The notes: generated by a model not told the origin, from the letters alone. Shown: positions 41,858-51,317, numbered from the stretch's first letter. The stretch is 64,000 nt of DNA from Paracoccus nototheniae (GCF_004335005.1 NZ_RQRT01000002.1:1-64000), one strand, 5' to 3'. A program made the numbers and translations.

Positions 41858-41860
41858 CGA

Positions 41861-43111
41861 ATGACTGATGCACGCGCCTTTCTGACCGGACTGTTCGACG
41901 CCGCCGTGACCGCCGCCGATCCGCGCGCGGTGCTGAAAGGGCAGCTGCCCGATCCGCCCAAGGGGCGCACGGTGGTCGTCGGCGCCGGCAAGGGCGCCGC
42001 CCAGCTGGCCCGCGCCTTCGAGGAACTGTGGCCCGCCCCCTGTCAGGGCGTGGTCGTCACCCGCTATGGCTATGCCTGTCCGACAAGGACGATCAAGGTG
42101 ATCGAGGCCGCACATCCGGTTCCCGACGCGGCGGGGTTGGCCGCATCGGCAGCGCTGATGGATGCGGTGTCCGGGCTGGGGCCCGACGATCTGGTCGTGG
42201 CGCTGATCTGCGGTGGCGGATCGTCGCTGCTGCCGCTGCCGCCCGGCGATCTGGACCTGGCGGACGAGGCGGCGCTGAACCGTGCGCTGCTGGCATCGGG
42301 GGCGCCCATCGGGGTGATGAACGCGATCCGCAAGCAGGTGTCGGGCATCAAGGGCGGGCGGCTGGCACTGGCGGCGGCCCCGGCGCGGGTGGTCACGCTG
42401 GTCGTGTCCGACGTGCCGGGCGACGATCCCGCGCAGGTCGCATCCGGCCCGACCATCCCCGATCCGGCCGGCCGGGACGAGGCACGTCGGTTGGTGCGCG
42501 ATTACCGCATCGCGCTGCCTGACCGGGTGGCGGGATGGCTGGCGGGCGATCAGGGGCTGGCGCCGCGCCCCGACGATCCGGGTTTCGACGGGCATGTGCA
42601 CCGCGTCATCGCCTCGGCCCGCATCTCGCTGGAGGCGGCGGCGCGGGCGGCGGCGATGCCGGTGGCGATCCTGTCCGACAGCATCGAGGGCGAGGCGGCG
42701 GATGTGGGCCGCGTCCATGCCGCCATCCTGCGCGAGGTCGCGTTGCGCGACCGTCCCTTTGCGCGGCCCATCCTGATCCTGTCGGGAGGAGAGACCACCG
42801 TGACCCTGTCTGGCGATGGCGGCCGGGGCGGGCGCAATTGCGAGTTTCTGCTGTCGCTGGCCTTGGCCGCCGAAGGGGCGCGCTTTGACGCGCTGGCCGC
42901 CGATACCGACGGCATCGACGGGACCGAGGCGAATGCCGGGGCCTTTGCCGATGGCACCACCTGCGCGCGGCTGCGCCAGAGGGGGCTGGACCCGCGCGCG
43001 ATGCTGCGCGGCCATGACAGCTGGACCGGGTTCGACGCGCTTGGCGATCTGTTCAGCCCCGGTCCGACCGGCACCAATGTGAACGATTTTCGCGCGATCC
43101 TGCTGCGCTGA
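41861..43111 (+). CDS. glycerate 2-kinase (type-2 / MOFRL family)
   Basis: 416 residues. GRTVVVGAGKGAAQLARAFEE, ALICGGGSSLLPLPPG, NAIRKQVSGIKGGRLA and the C-terminal MOFRL domain (LSGGETTVTLSGDGGRGGRNCEF, then DTDGIDG) identify the DUF4147-MOFRL glycerate kinases, some of which were once called hydroxypyruvate reductase TtuD. It makes 2-phosphoglycerate from D-glycerate and ATP. As last gene of the TRAP operon it implies that the imported compound yields glycerate. Convergent with the aldehyde dehydrogenase gene. Confidence 0.92.
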   Translation: MTDARAFLTGLFDAAVTAADPRAVLKGQLPDPPKGRTVVVGAGKGAAQLARAFEELWPAPCQGVVVTRYGYACPTRTIKVIEAAHPVPDAAGLAASAALMDAVSGLGPDDLVVALICGGGSSLLPLPPGDLDLADEAALNRALLASGAPIGVMNAIRKQVSGIKGGRLALAAAPARVVTLVVSDVPGDDPAQVASGPTIPDPAGRDEARRLVRDYRIALPDRVAGWLAGDQGLAPRPDDPGFDGHVHRVIASARISLEAAARAAAMPVAILSDSIEGEAADVGRVHAAILREVALRDRPFARPILILSGGETTVTLSGDGGRGGRNCEFLLSLALAAEGARFDALAADTDGIDGTEANAGAFADGTTCARLRQRGLDPRAMLRGHDSWTGFDALGDLFSPGPTGTNVNDFRAILLR

Positions 43112-43144
43112 CGGGCCAGCAACAGCCTGCCACGTCCGCACCAT

Positions 43145-43182
43145 CGGACAAGGGCCGGGGCACGCGCTCCGGCCCTTGTCCG
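43145..43182. terminator. Hairpin between convergent operons
   Basis: A perfect 14-bp stem (43145-43158 with 43169-43182) fills the gap between the glycerate kinase and aldehyde dehydrogenase stops. There is no U-tract, but its position suits a two-way terminator. Confidence 0.7.
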
Positions 43183-43190
43183 TGTCCGGG

Positions 43191-44624
43191 TCAGATCATC
43201 CGCGCGGTGACAGTCATGCTGGTCAGATAGGCCTCGATGCCCTCGGACCCACCTTCCGATCCGAAGCCGGAATCGCGCACGCCGCCAAAAGGCGTTTCCG
43301 GCAGGGCCAGCGCGAAATGGTTCACGCCCAGCATGCCGGTCTGCACGCGGCTTTGCACCTGATGCAGGGTCGCCAGCCGTCCGGTGAACAGATAGGCGCC
43401 CAGACCCACGGGCAGGCGGTTCGCCTCGGCAATCGCTGCGTCCAGATCGGGGACGCGGATGACCAGCGCCAGCGGGCCAAAGGGTTCCTCGTTCATGGCC
43501 AGCATCGTGTCGGCCATGCCCGACAGGATGGTGGGGGCATAGAAATTGCCCGTCTGACCGATGCGATGGCCGCCTGTCTCGATCCGGGCGCCCTTGACCA
43601 CCGCATCCTCGACCATGTCCGACACGGTGCCCAGCTGACCCGCCGAGGTCAGCGGCCCCATCTGAACGCCCTCGTCCACACCGCGGCCCACCGTCAGGGC
43701 GGCAGCGCCTTGGGCAAAGCGGCGGACGAACTCGTCATGGATGCTGTCATGCACGATGAAACGGGTGGGCGACACGCAGACCTGACCGCAATTGCGGAAT
43801 TTCCACTGCACCGCCAGCGGGATCAACTGATCCAGATCGGCATCCGCCGCGACGATGACCGGGCCGTGGCCGCCCAGCTCCATCGTCACCTTCTTCAGAT
43901 GCTTGCCCGCGCTGGCCGCCACGATCCGCCCCACCCGCGCCGATCCGGTCAACGAGACCTTGCGGATCTGCGGCGCCGCGATCAGCGCATCCGACAGATC
44001 CGAGGCCGCCCCCCACAGGACCGAGATCGCCTTTGGCGGCAGCCCCGCCTGCAGCAGGCATTTGCCGATCAGCCATGCGGTGCCCGGCGTGTCGGAGGCG
44101 GGCTTGACCACCACCGCGCAACCCGCGCCAAGCGCGGGCGCGACCTTTTGCATCGTGTTCCATGCCGGGAAATTCCACGGCGTGAAGGCCGCGACGGGAC
44201 CGATCGGATGGCGCAGCACCTGGATCTGGATGTCGGGCGCGCGTGAGGGGACGACGCGGCCATAGACGCGGCGGCCTTCCTCGGCGAACCAGTCCAGCAA
44301 ATCGGCCGATCCCATCCATTCGCCCCGCGCCTCGGTCAGGGGCTTGCCCTGTTCCTGCGACATGATCCGGGCCGCCTCGTCGGCGCGCTCGCGCATGATG
44401 TCGGCGGCGCGGCGCATGATCCTGGCGCGCTCGAAGGCCGACAGGGCGGCCCATTCGGCGCTGCCAGCCTCGGCGGCGATCACGGCCTCTTCGGCCTCGG
44501 GGCGGCCCGCGCGGGGCGCGATGGTCAATTGCGATCCGTCCGAGGGGTCGGACAGGATCAGGGTGCCGGCAGAGCCGTCGCGGCGCTCATCGCCGCCCAC
44601 GATCAGGGTCAGGTCGGGATACAT
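43191..44624 (-). CDS. NAD(P)-dependent aldehyde dehydrogenase, succinate-semialdehyde dehydrogenase type
   Basis: 477 residues. TPWNFPAWN (N151), MELGGHGPVIV (E249) and NCGQVCVSPTRF (nucleophile C283) form the catalytic set of the ALDH superfamily; the last motif is typical of the SSADH group. It oxidises an aldehyde to a carboxylate in the cytosol. ATG 44624 has a good ribosome site (CAGGAGACACC), preferred over ATG 44660. Promoter-distal gene of the 11-gene minus-strand operon, directly after the GMC enzyme that could supply its aldehyde. Confidence 0.92.
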   Translation of the reverse strand: MYPDLTLIVGGDERRDGSAGTLILSDPSDGSQLTIAPRAGRPEAEEAVIAAEAGSAEWAALSAFERARIMRRAADIMRERADEAARIMSQEQGKPLTEARGEWMGSADLLDWFAEEGRRVYGRVVPSRAPDIQIQVLRHPIGPVAAFTPWNFPAWNTMQKVAPALGAGCAVVVKPASDTPGTAWLIGKCLLQAGLPPKAISVLWGAASDLSDALIAAPQIRKVSLTGSARVGRIVAASAGKHLKKVTMELGGHGPVIVAADADLDQLIPLAVQWKFRNCGQVCVSPTRFIVHDSIHDEFVRRFAQGAAALTVGRGVDEGVQMGPLTSAGQLGTVSDMVEDAVVKGARIETGGHRIGQTGNFYAPTILSGMADTMLAMNEEPFGPLALVIRVPDLDAAIAEANRLPVGLGAYLFTGRLATLHQVQSRVQTGMLGVNHFALALPETPFGGVRDSGFGSEGGSEGIEAYLTSMTVTARMI

Positions 44625-44649
44625 CGGTGTCTCCTGCAGGGATTGCATG

Positions 44650-46266
44650 TCAGCGGTCATTGTTCAGCATCATGTCAGCGCCCTTGGCGGCCAGCATCAT
44701 CACGGCGGCCTGAGTGTTGCCCGACACCATTTCCGGCATGACCGAGGCGTCGATCACGAACAGCCCGTCCAGCCCGTGCACCTTCAGCGACGGGTCCACG
44801 ACCGCCATCGGATCGGTGCCCATCCGGCAGGTGCCCGCCGCGTGATAGATGGTTTGGCCATTGGCGCGGGCAAAGGACAGCCAGTCGGCATCGCCGGTGC
44901 AACCGGGGCCGGGGTTCAGTTCCTCGACCCGGAACGCATCCATTGGCGCTTGGGCGATGATGTCGCGGGCCAGCTTCATCCCGTCGACCATGGTCTGGCG
45001 GTCGATCTCTTCGGCCAGAAAATTCGGCACGATGCGGGGCTGGTCGGCCAGATGAGGCGTCACCGCATGGATCGATCCGCGCGATTGCGGGCGCAGCTGC
45101 GTCACCCCCAGGGTCATGCCCGGAAAGGAATGCAGCTTGCGTTCGGCGGCATTGGCATAGCTGGCATGCATGAAAAAGAACTGCACATCGGGGCGATCCA
45201 GATCGGGGCGCGTGCGCAGGAACGCATGGTTCAGACCGGTGCCATAGGTCAGCACCCCCTTGCGCGACACGGCATATTTCAGCACCTCGGCCAGCAGGCG
45301 GGGGCCGCGCGTCAGCTCGTTCAGCGTCACCTTTTGCGAGACGCGCCAGTTCAGCCGGGTGCAGAAATGGTCCAGATAATTCTCGCCCACGCCGGGCAGG
45401 TCATGCAGCGGCGCGATCCCGGCAGCCGCCAGCCGCGCCGGATCGCCGATGCCCGACAGTTCCAGCAGATGCGGCGTCTGCACGGCGCCCGCCGCTATGA
45501 TGATGCGGTTTGCCAGAACCGTGCGGTCGCCGCCCTTGCGGGTCAGGGTGATGCCGGTCGCGCGCTTGCCCTCCAGCAGGATGCGGGTCACACGGGCATC
45601 GGTCAGCACGGTCAGGTTCGCCCGGCCCCGCGCCGGTCGCAGCCATGCGCGGTCGGCGGAAAAGCGTTCGCCGCCCCGTTGGTTGACCTGATACCAGCCG
45701 ACGCCCTCTTGGGTGCGGCCATTGTAGTCGGGATTGAAACGTTGGCCCTGCGCCTTTGCCGCCTCAATGAAGGCGGTGCCGATGGGGCTTTTCTCGATCA
45801 CCTCGGCGATGGGCAAGGGGCCGTCATGACCGCGCAGATTGTCGGGATCGGGCAGATCCCACCGCTCGATCGCCTTGAAATACGGCAGGACGCCCGCCCA
45901 GTCCCAGCCCCGGGCGCCGCGATCCTGCCACAGGTCGTAATCCTGCGGCTGGCCGCGCACATAGATCATGCCGTTGATCAGGGTCGATCCGCCCAGACCC
46001 TTGCCGCGCGGAATGGCGATACGGCGGTAATTCGTGGCCTCTTCCTCGGCGCTCCAGAAGCCCCAGTTATAGCGCTTGTTGACCAGCAGCTTGTAAAACC
46101 CCGCCGGAATGCGCACCCAGGGCGACCGGGCCTCGCCGCCCGCCTCGCACAGCAGCACGCGCTGGCGGCCCGACCGGGTCAGTGCCTCGGCCAGAATGCA
46201 GCCTGCCGTGCCGCCGCCGACGATCACCACGTCATATTGCGCGTTATCGGGGATATCCTGTGCCAT
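44650..46266 (-). CDS. GMC family FAD-dependent oxidoreductase (choline dehydrogenase-like)
   Basis: 538 residues. YDVVIVGGGTAGCILAEAL binds FAD, GKGLGGSTLINGMIYVRG is GMC signature 1, and the active-site pair is H475 (YHAAGTCRMG) and N517 (SGNTQAA). Such enzymes oxidise primary or secondary alcohols to aldehydes or ketones, usually passing electrons to quinone. Located between the AroE-like gene (3-base gap) and the aldehyde dehydrogenase gene, it suggests a two-step alcohol-to-acid conversion. No choline or betaine genes are present. Confidence 0.93.
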   Translation of the reverse strand: MAQDIPDNAQYDVVIVGGGTAGCILAEALTRSGRQRVLLCEAGGEARSPWVRIPAGFYKLLVNKRYNWGFWSAEEEATNYRRIAIPRGKGLGGSTLINGMIYVRGQPQDYDLWQDRGARGWDWAGVLPYFKAIERWDLPDPDNLRGHDGPLPIAEVIEKSPIGTAFIEAAKAQGQRFNPDYNGRTQEGVGWYQVNQRGGERFSADRAWLRPARGRANLTVLTDARVTRILLEGKRATGITLTRKGGDRTVLANRIIIAAGAVQTPHLLELSGIGDPARLAAAGIAPLHDLPGVGENYLDHFCTRLNWRVSQKVTLNELTRGPRLLAEVLKYAVSRKGVLTYGTGLNHAFLRTRPDLDRPDVQFFFMHASYANAAERKLHSFPGMTLGVTQLRPQSRGSIHAVTPHLADQPRIVPNFLAEEIDRQTMVDGMKLARDIIAQAPMDAFRVEELNPGPGCTGDADWLSFARANGQTIYHAAGTCRMGTDPMAVVDPSLKVHGLDGLFVIDASVMPEMVSGNTQAAVMMLAAKGADMMLNNDR

Positions 46267-46269
46267 GGA

Positions 46270-47079
46270 TCAAGCGCTTTCTGCGGGGGAGGGGGGGGCG
46301 CCCATATGCAGGGCCATCAGGCGGATCTGATGGCGCAGCATGGGGCGACCGAAATGGATGCGCACGCCACGCGCCTGCGCCAGCGCCAGAAGCGGGGTCA
46401 GCTCGGGCTCCATGATCGCCTCGGCGACGATCTGGCCCGGGCGGAAGGCGTGATCGTCTAGCGGCAGTCCGTCGCCCGCCCGCAGCCCAAGCGATGTCGC
46501 GTTCACGATCAGATCATGGCGCGGGGTGTCGGGCAGACCCGCATCAACCCGGGTGCCGGGATAGGTGTCCGTGACGCGCCGGGCCAGATCGCGGGCCTTG
46601 TCCAGCGAACGGTTGTTGATGGTCAGCCGCGCCACGCCCGCCTCGGCCAGGGCAAAGGCGATGGCGGCACCCGCCCCCCCCGCGCCCAGCAGGCAGGCAT
46701 CCATGCCGGTCAGGCTGACGCCTTCGGCCTGCAGGCCGCTGACAAAGCCGCGCCCGTCCAGCATGGCGCCGATCAGGCGGCCATCGGGATCGCGGCGCAC
46801 GGCATTCACCGCCCCGATGCGCGCGGCGTCGCCCACGACCTCGTCACAGATCGCCAGCATGGCGGTCTTGTGCGGCACGGTCGCGATCAGCCCGGCAAAG
46901 TTCTGCACGGCCCGCATGGCGTCCATAAAGGGTGCCAGTTCGGGCGGGCGGACGTGGAAAGGGATCAGCACCCCGTCATGGCCGAGGGCGGCGAAATGGG
47001 CGTTCATCTCCTCGGGGGTTTTGACGTGATGGATGGGGTCGGCGACGATGCCGTAGATGCGGGTATGGCCGGTGATCAT
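46270..47079 (-). CDS. shikimate dehydrogenase (AroE) paralogue with altered substrate motif
   Basis: 269 residues. The AroE fold is clear: TVPHKTAM carries the catalytic lysine, MLDGRGFVSGL the catalytic aspartate, and LLGAGGAGAAIAFALAEAG the nucleotide site. In true AroE the first loop reads roughly HSxSPxxHN, where two serines hold the shikimate carboxylate. Here it is HHVKTPEEMN, so those serines are replaced. It therefore probably oxidises or reduces a different cyclic or hydroxy acid. Encoded in a catabolic operon, not with aromatic biosynthesis genes. Confidence 0.85.
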   Translation of the reverse strand: MITGHTRIYGIVADPIHHVKTPEEMNAHFAALGHDGVLIPFHVRPPELAPFMDAMRAVQNFAGLIATVPHKTAMLAICDEVVGDAARIGAVNAVRRDPDGRLIGAMLDGRGFVSGLQAEGVSLTGMDACLLGAGGAGAAIAFALAEAGVARLTINNRSLDKARDLARRVTDTYPGTRVDAGLPDTPRHDLIVNATSLGLRAGDGLPLDDHAFRPGQIVAEAIMEPELTPLLALAQARGVRIHFGRPMLRHQIRLMALHMGAPPSPAESA

Positions 47080-47086
47080 CTGTGCC

Positions 47087-47884
47087 TCAGGTCATGTACA
47101 GGCCGCCAGCCACATCGATGGTCTGGCCGGTGACAAAGCTGGATTCGGTCGAGGTCAGCCACAGCGCGACATCCGCGACCTCGGCCGGGGCGCCAAGGCG
47201 GCCCATGGGGGTCAGGCGGACCTGTTCGGCGTTGACCGATGCTGCGACGCCCGCGACCATCGGCGTCTCGATCCGGCCCGGCGCCATCGCGTTCACGCGG
47301 ATGGAATAGGGGCCCAGTTCGGCGGCCAGATGCTTGGTGAAGCCGATCACCGCCGATTTGGTTGCGGCGTAATGGCAGGCCACGACCGGCGAATAGGTCT
47401 TGCCCGCCACGGACGAGGTGTTGACGATCCAGCCCCGCCGCGCCTGCACCATCGCGGGCGACAAGGCGCGGATGGCGTTGAAGCTGCCGGTCAGGTTCAC
47501 ATCGACCACCCGGCGCCATTCGTCGGGCGGCATCTGCCAGACCTTCAGCGCGACCCCGTCGGTTTTGGGCGAGATGCCGGCATTGTTCACGATCGTGTCG
47601 AAATCAAGGCCGGTGGCGCGCAGGGCGGCCTCCAGCGCATCGTAATCGGTCACGTCGCAGGGCAGGGGCACGGCGCGCCCCGGCCCGGTGGCGTTCAGCT
47701 CGGCGCAGGCTTGGGCCACCGCTGCCGGATCGATGTCGCAGATCGCGACGGTGGCGTGGCGTTCGACAAAGGCTTCGGCGATCGCCCGCCCGATGCCGCG
47801 CGCGGCCCCGGTGACCAGCACGGCGCGCCCCGCATGGGACGGGCGCAGGCGGATAGCGTCGGGGGTGATTTCGGTCATCTCCAT
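47087..47884 (-). CDS. SDR family oxidoreductase (11-gene operon)
   Basis: 265 residues. VTGAARGIGRAIAEAFVE, NNAGISP, S (about 151) and the YAATK catalytic pair (about 165-169), and IDVAGGLYMT at the end mark a classical SDR, similar to 3-oxoacyl-ACP reductases and sugar dehydrogenases. It probably acts on a hydroxy or keto intermediate of the pathway. Three bases downstream of the livF-type ATPase gene and seven before the AroE paralogue. Confidence 0.88.
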   Translation of the reverse strand: MEMTEITPDAIRLRPSHAGRAVLVTGAARGIGRAIAEAFVERHATVAICDIDPAAVAQACAELNATGPGRAVPLPCDVTDYDALEAALRATGLDFDTIVNNAGISPKTDGVALKVWQMPPDEWRRVVDVNLTGSFNAIRALSPAMVQARRGWIVNTSSVAGKTYSPVVACHYAATKSAVIGFTKHLAAELGPYSIRVNAMAPGRIETPMVAGVAASVNAEQVRLTPMGRLGAPAEVADVALWLTSTESSFVTGQTIDVAGGLYMT

Positions 47885-47887
47885 GGC

Positions 47888-48592
47888 TCAGATCCCCAGA
47901 TAGGCGCGGCGGATGTGGTCGTTCTTCAGCAGCGCGGCTGCGGTGTCGGCCAGAACGATGCTGCCGTTTTCCAGCACATAGCCCCGGTCCGCGACGCTGA
48001 GCGTGGTGAAAACGTTCTGTTCCACGATCAGGACCGTCGTGCCGGTGGCCGCGATCTGGCGCACCACGTCGAAGACCTGCGTGACGATGATCGGCGCCAG
48101 CCCAAGCGAGGGCTCGTCGAACATCAGGATCGTGGGCTTGGCCATCATCCCCCGCGCAATGGCCACCATCTGCTGTTCGCCCCCCGACAGGGACGCGGCA
48201 TTCTGGTCCAGCCGTTCCCGGACGCGGGGGAACAGGGTCAGAACCTCTTCCAGACGGCTTTCCTGATCGGCGCGGGCAGATTTGCGATAGGTGCCCATCT
48301 GCAGATTTTCGCGGACCGTCATGTCGGGGAACAGCTGGCGCCCCTCGGGGACCAGAATGATGCCCCGGTCGACGACCTCATGGGCGTGCAGGCGGGTGAT
48401 ATCCTCGCCCTGAAAGGTGATCTTGCCCCGGCGCGGCAGGATCTGGCCCACGATGGTGCGCAGGGTCGTCGTCTTGCCGGCGCCATTGGCGCCGACGATG
48501 GTGACGATTTCGCCGGCCTTCACGTCAAGGCTGACATCCTGAAGGATGGTGGTCGGACCATAGCCCGCGTCGATGTTTTCAAGCGTGAGCAT
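47888..48592 (-). CDS. branched-chain-type ABC transporter ATP-binding protein (LivF type)
   Basis: 234 residues. Walker A GANGAGKTT, signature LSGGEQQMVAIARGM, Walker B ILMFDEPSLGL and the C-terminal NDHIRRAYLGI are LivF traits. It is one of two ATPases of the importer. ATG 48592 has a good ribosome site (AAGGAGTTTGCCC), preferred over TTG 48598. Its start overlaps the end of the fused permease-ATPase gene. Confidence 0.93.
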   Translation of the reverse strand: MLTLENIDAGYGPTTILQDVSLDVKAGEIVTIVGANGAGKTTTLRTIVGQILPRRGKITFQGEDITRLHAHEVVDRGIILVPEGRQLFPDMTVRENLQMGTYRKSARADQESRLEEVLTLFPRVRERLDQNAASLSGGEQQMVAIARGMMAKPTILMFDEPSLGLAPIIVTQVFDVVRQIAATGTTVLIVEQNVFTTLSVADRGYVLENGSIVLADTAAALLKNDHIRRAYLGI

Positions 48593-50423
48593 GGGCAAAC
48601 TCCTTTCCCAGATAGGCCTCGATCACCTGCGGATCGCGCACGACATCCTGCGGACGCCCCTGGGCGATCACCTCGCCCGAGGCCAGCACGATCACCCGGT
48701 CCGACAGCGACATGACCGCCTGCATGACATGTTCGATGGCGATGATGGACACGCCCCCGTCGCGGATCGACAGCATCAGGTCGATGGCGCGGCGCACATC
48801 GGTCTGATTGATGCCCGCCATCACCTCGTCCAGCAGCAGGACGCGCGGCTCCATCGCCATGACGCGGGCGACCTCCAGCCGCTTGAGACCGCCGATGGTC
48901 AGGCCACGCGCCTCGGTCTGCAGCAGCGGGCCAAGGCCCATCTTCCATGCGGTCTGGCGTGCCGCCTCGCGGGCGTTCTTTTCGTCATGATGGCGGTGGA
49001 AGGCGCCGACCATGATGTTTTCCTCGACCGACATGGCGGCAAAGGGCTGCACGATCTGGAAGGTCCGGCCCAGACCGATGGCAGCAAAGTCGGCGGGGTT
49101 GTTCGGCTGATGGAACTGCCCGTCGGGGCCGCGCATCGACACGGTTCCCGAATCCGGCGCCAGGAACCCCGAGATCATGTTGAACACGGTTGTCTTGCCC
49201 GCGCCATTGGGGCCGATCATGCCCAGAACCTCGCCCTCGCGCAGGGTGAAGTTCACGTCGCGGGTGACGGCAAGACCGCCGAAGTTCTTGTTCAGCCCTT
49301 CGACCCGCAGGATGTCCTGACCGATGCCCGCACGATCGGGCGAGGGCGTCGCATAGGCTTTGGCAGGCGCGGTGATCGGGCCGGTCTCTGTCGTGACCGG
49401 TTCGTCTGTCGTGTCACCCGCAGGGGTCTTGGGGGTGATGAAGCGCTTGATGACGCTCATGATGCCGTTGGGCATGAACAGGACGAACCCGATCAGCACC
49501 AGACCATAGACAAAGCCGTGCAGGCCAAGCGCGGATGAGCCAAGCGAGGCGCGCGCCCATTCGGTGATCGGCACCAGCAGCACCGCACCCAGCAGCGGAC
49601 CCGTGACCGTGCCGATGCCGCCGATCAGCGCGAACATCGCGATCTGGATCGAGAAGACCAGCGAGAACATCGCCGCAGGTTCGATGAAGGTCAGATACAT
49701 CGCATGGAACGTGCCCAGCATTGCGCAGAGCGCCGATGAGATGGCGACCGCGATCAGCCGCACCCGCACGGTGCGCACCCCTGCCGCCCGGGCGGCGGAT
49801 TCGCGTTCGCGGGTGGCGACCAGATGAAAGCCTAGGCGCGACCGGCGCACGGCCCCCGCCACGGCCAGCGTGACCAGCAGCATCCCGAACACGATCAGCA
49901 GCGACGGCCAGCGTTCGCGGAACACCATCCAGGTCCAGCCAAGGCGCAGGTCGATCATCATGCCCGTCGCGCCGCCGGTGACGCTGGTGAACTGCAGCGC
50001 CAGCACGCGCATCACCTCAAGGAAAGCGATCGAGGCCAGCGTATAGAACGGCCCCTTGAGCCGGAAGCAGGGATAGGAGATCACCATGCCCACCACGGCG
50101 GCCAGCGCGGCGCCGACGAACATGCTGAGCCAGGGGGTGATGCCCATCTGGAACATGATCATGCCGACATAGGCGCCAATGCCATAGAACATCGCATGGC
50201 CAAGCGACATCTGCCCGGCAAAGCCGCCGACGATGTTCCAGGCCGTGGACAGGGCCGCGAACAGGCAGATGGTGATGAAGATATGCGAAACGAAGGCGTT
50301 GTCGATCACCAGCGGAACGACCAGCAGGGCGGCCAGCAGGCCTGCCAATGCGATCTGGCCGCGGCGCGAGGGCGCCTTGCCGGGGGGCGTCTGCGGCCCG
50401 GCGGAAGGGTCTGAATTGCTCAT
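48579..50423 (-). CDS. branched-chain-type ABC transporter, fused permease (LivM) and ATPase (LivG)
   Basis: 614 residues. The first 330 or so are a LivM-like permease with about nine helices (GGFAGQMSLGHAMFYGIGAY, AIRDSRLG-like region with ATRERESAARAAGVRT). A 40-residue acidic/proline linker follows, then a LivG-type ATPase from about residue 371, with Walker A GPNGAGKTT (404-412) and LLLDEVMAGINQTDVRRA. The usual LSYGEQRR-type signature is replaced by LTIGGLKRLE. LivM-LivG fusions occur in some alphaproteobacteria. Ligand unknown. Confidence 0.93.
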   Translation of the reverse strand: MSNSDPSAGPQTPPGKAPSRRGQIALAGLLAALLVVPLVIDNAFVSHIFITICLFAALSTAWNIVGGFAGQMSLGHAMFYGIGAYVGMIMFQMGITPWLSMFVGAALAAVVGMVISYPCFRLKGPFYTLASIAFLEVMRVLALQFTSVTGGATGMMIDLRLGWTWMVFRERWPSLLIVFGMLLVTLAVAGAVRRSRLGFHLVATRERESAARAAGVRTVRVRLIAVAISSALCAMLGTFHAMYLTFIEPAAMFSLVFSIQIAMFALIGGIGTVTGPLLGAVLLVPITEWARASLGSSALGLHGFVYGLVLIGFVLFMPNGIMSVIKRFITPKTPAGDTTDEPVTTETGPITAPAKAYATPSPDRAGIGQDILRVEGLNKNFGGLAVTRDVNFTLREGEVLGMIGPNGAGKTTVFNMISGFLAPDSGTVSMRGPDGQFHQPNNPADFAAIGLGRTFQIVQPFAAMSVEENIMVGAFHRHHDEKNAREAARQTAWKMGLGPLLQTEARGLTIGGLKRLEVARVMAMEPRVLLLDEVMAGINQTDVRRAIDLMLSIRDGGVSIIAIEHVMQAVMSLSDRVIVLASGEVIAQGRPQDVVRDPQVIEAYLGKEFAHAHA

Positions 50424-50432
50424 GACGGATCC

Positions 50433-51317
50433 TCAGGACAGGTGCGACAGGGTCATCCGCTTCCCGAACAGCCCCGAGGGCCGAAGGATCAGGATGACAA
50501 GGAAAAGGCCGAAGACGACGGCTTCGCGCAGGCCGGAACCGATGTAATATCCGGCGGCGCTGTCGACGATGCCAATGACCATCGCGCCGAAGAAGGCGCC
50601 GGGGATCGACCCCAGACCGCCCAGCACCACGACCACAAAGGCGGTCAGCACGAAATAGGTGCCGATATTGGACGAGGTCGGATAGAGCGGCGCGATCAGC
50701 ACGGCGGCCAGACCGACGCAGGCGGCGCCCAGACCGAAGCTGAGGATATAGATGCGCGGCACGTTCACACCCATCAGCTCGGCGGCGACCCGATGCTGGG
50801 CCACGGCGCGGATGGCGCGTCCGGTCTGGCTGTTCTTCAGGAACAGCTGCAGGGCTGCGACCAGCGCGATGGCGGCCAGAAAGATGTACAGCTGCCCGGT
50901 CAGGATGCGCACCGGCCCCAGCTCGATGGGCGCGCGCAGCCCGAAGGTCGGCGTGTTGGCGATATCGGCGCCATAGGTCAGCAGCGCCAGGTTCATCAGC
51001 GCGGTGGACAGGCCCACGGTGGCAAAGATCTGGACGTGGTCATCCTCGGCCCCCATCAGCGGCTGGATCAGCAGCCGCTGCGTCAGCGCGCCCATGATGA
51101 ACATGGCCGGGACGACCAGAATGACCGAGGCATAGGGGTGATATCCCATCCGCGTGGTGATCATCCAGGTCAGGAACATCCCGACCATCAGGAACTCGCC
51201 ATGGGCAAAGTTCACGACCTTGACGATCCCGAAAATCAGGGTCAGGCCGATCGCGACGATCGCGAACAGGCCCCCCAGCATCAGGCCGTTCGTGATGATT
51301 TGAAGAAAGGTTGTCAT
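50433..51317 (-). CDS. branched-chain-type ABC transporter permease (LivH type)
   Basis: 294 residues with about eight helices. MLGGLFAIVAIGLTLIFGIVKVVNFAHGEFLMVG and RAIRAVAQHRVAAELMGVN are LivH signatures. It forms the channel with the LivM half of the fused protein. Nine bases upstream of that gene, 51 bases after the binding-protein gene with a hairpin between. Confidence 0.94.
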   Translation of the reverse strand: MTTFLQIITNGLMLGGLFAIVAIGLTLIFGIVKVVNFAHGEFLMVGMFLTWMITTRMGYHPYASVILVVPAMFIMGALTQRLLIQPLMGAEDDHVQIFATVGLSTALMNLALLTYGADIANTPTFGLRAPIELGPVRILTGQLYIFLAAIALVAALQLFLKNSQTGRAIRAVAQHRVAAELMGVNVPRIYILSFGLGAACVGLAAVLIAPLYPTSSNIGTYFVLTAFVVVVLGGLGSIPGAFFGAMVIGIVDSAAGYYIGSGLREAVVFGLFLVILILRPSGLFGKRMTLSHLS

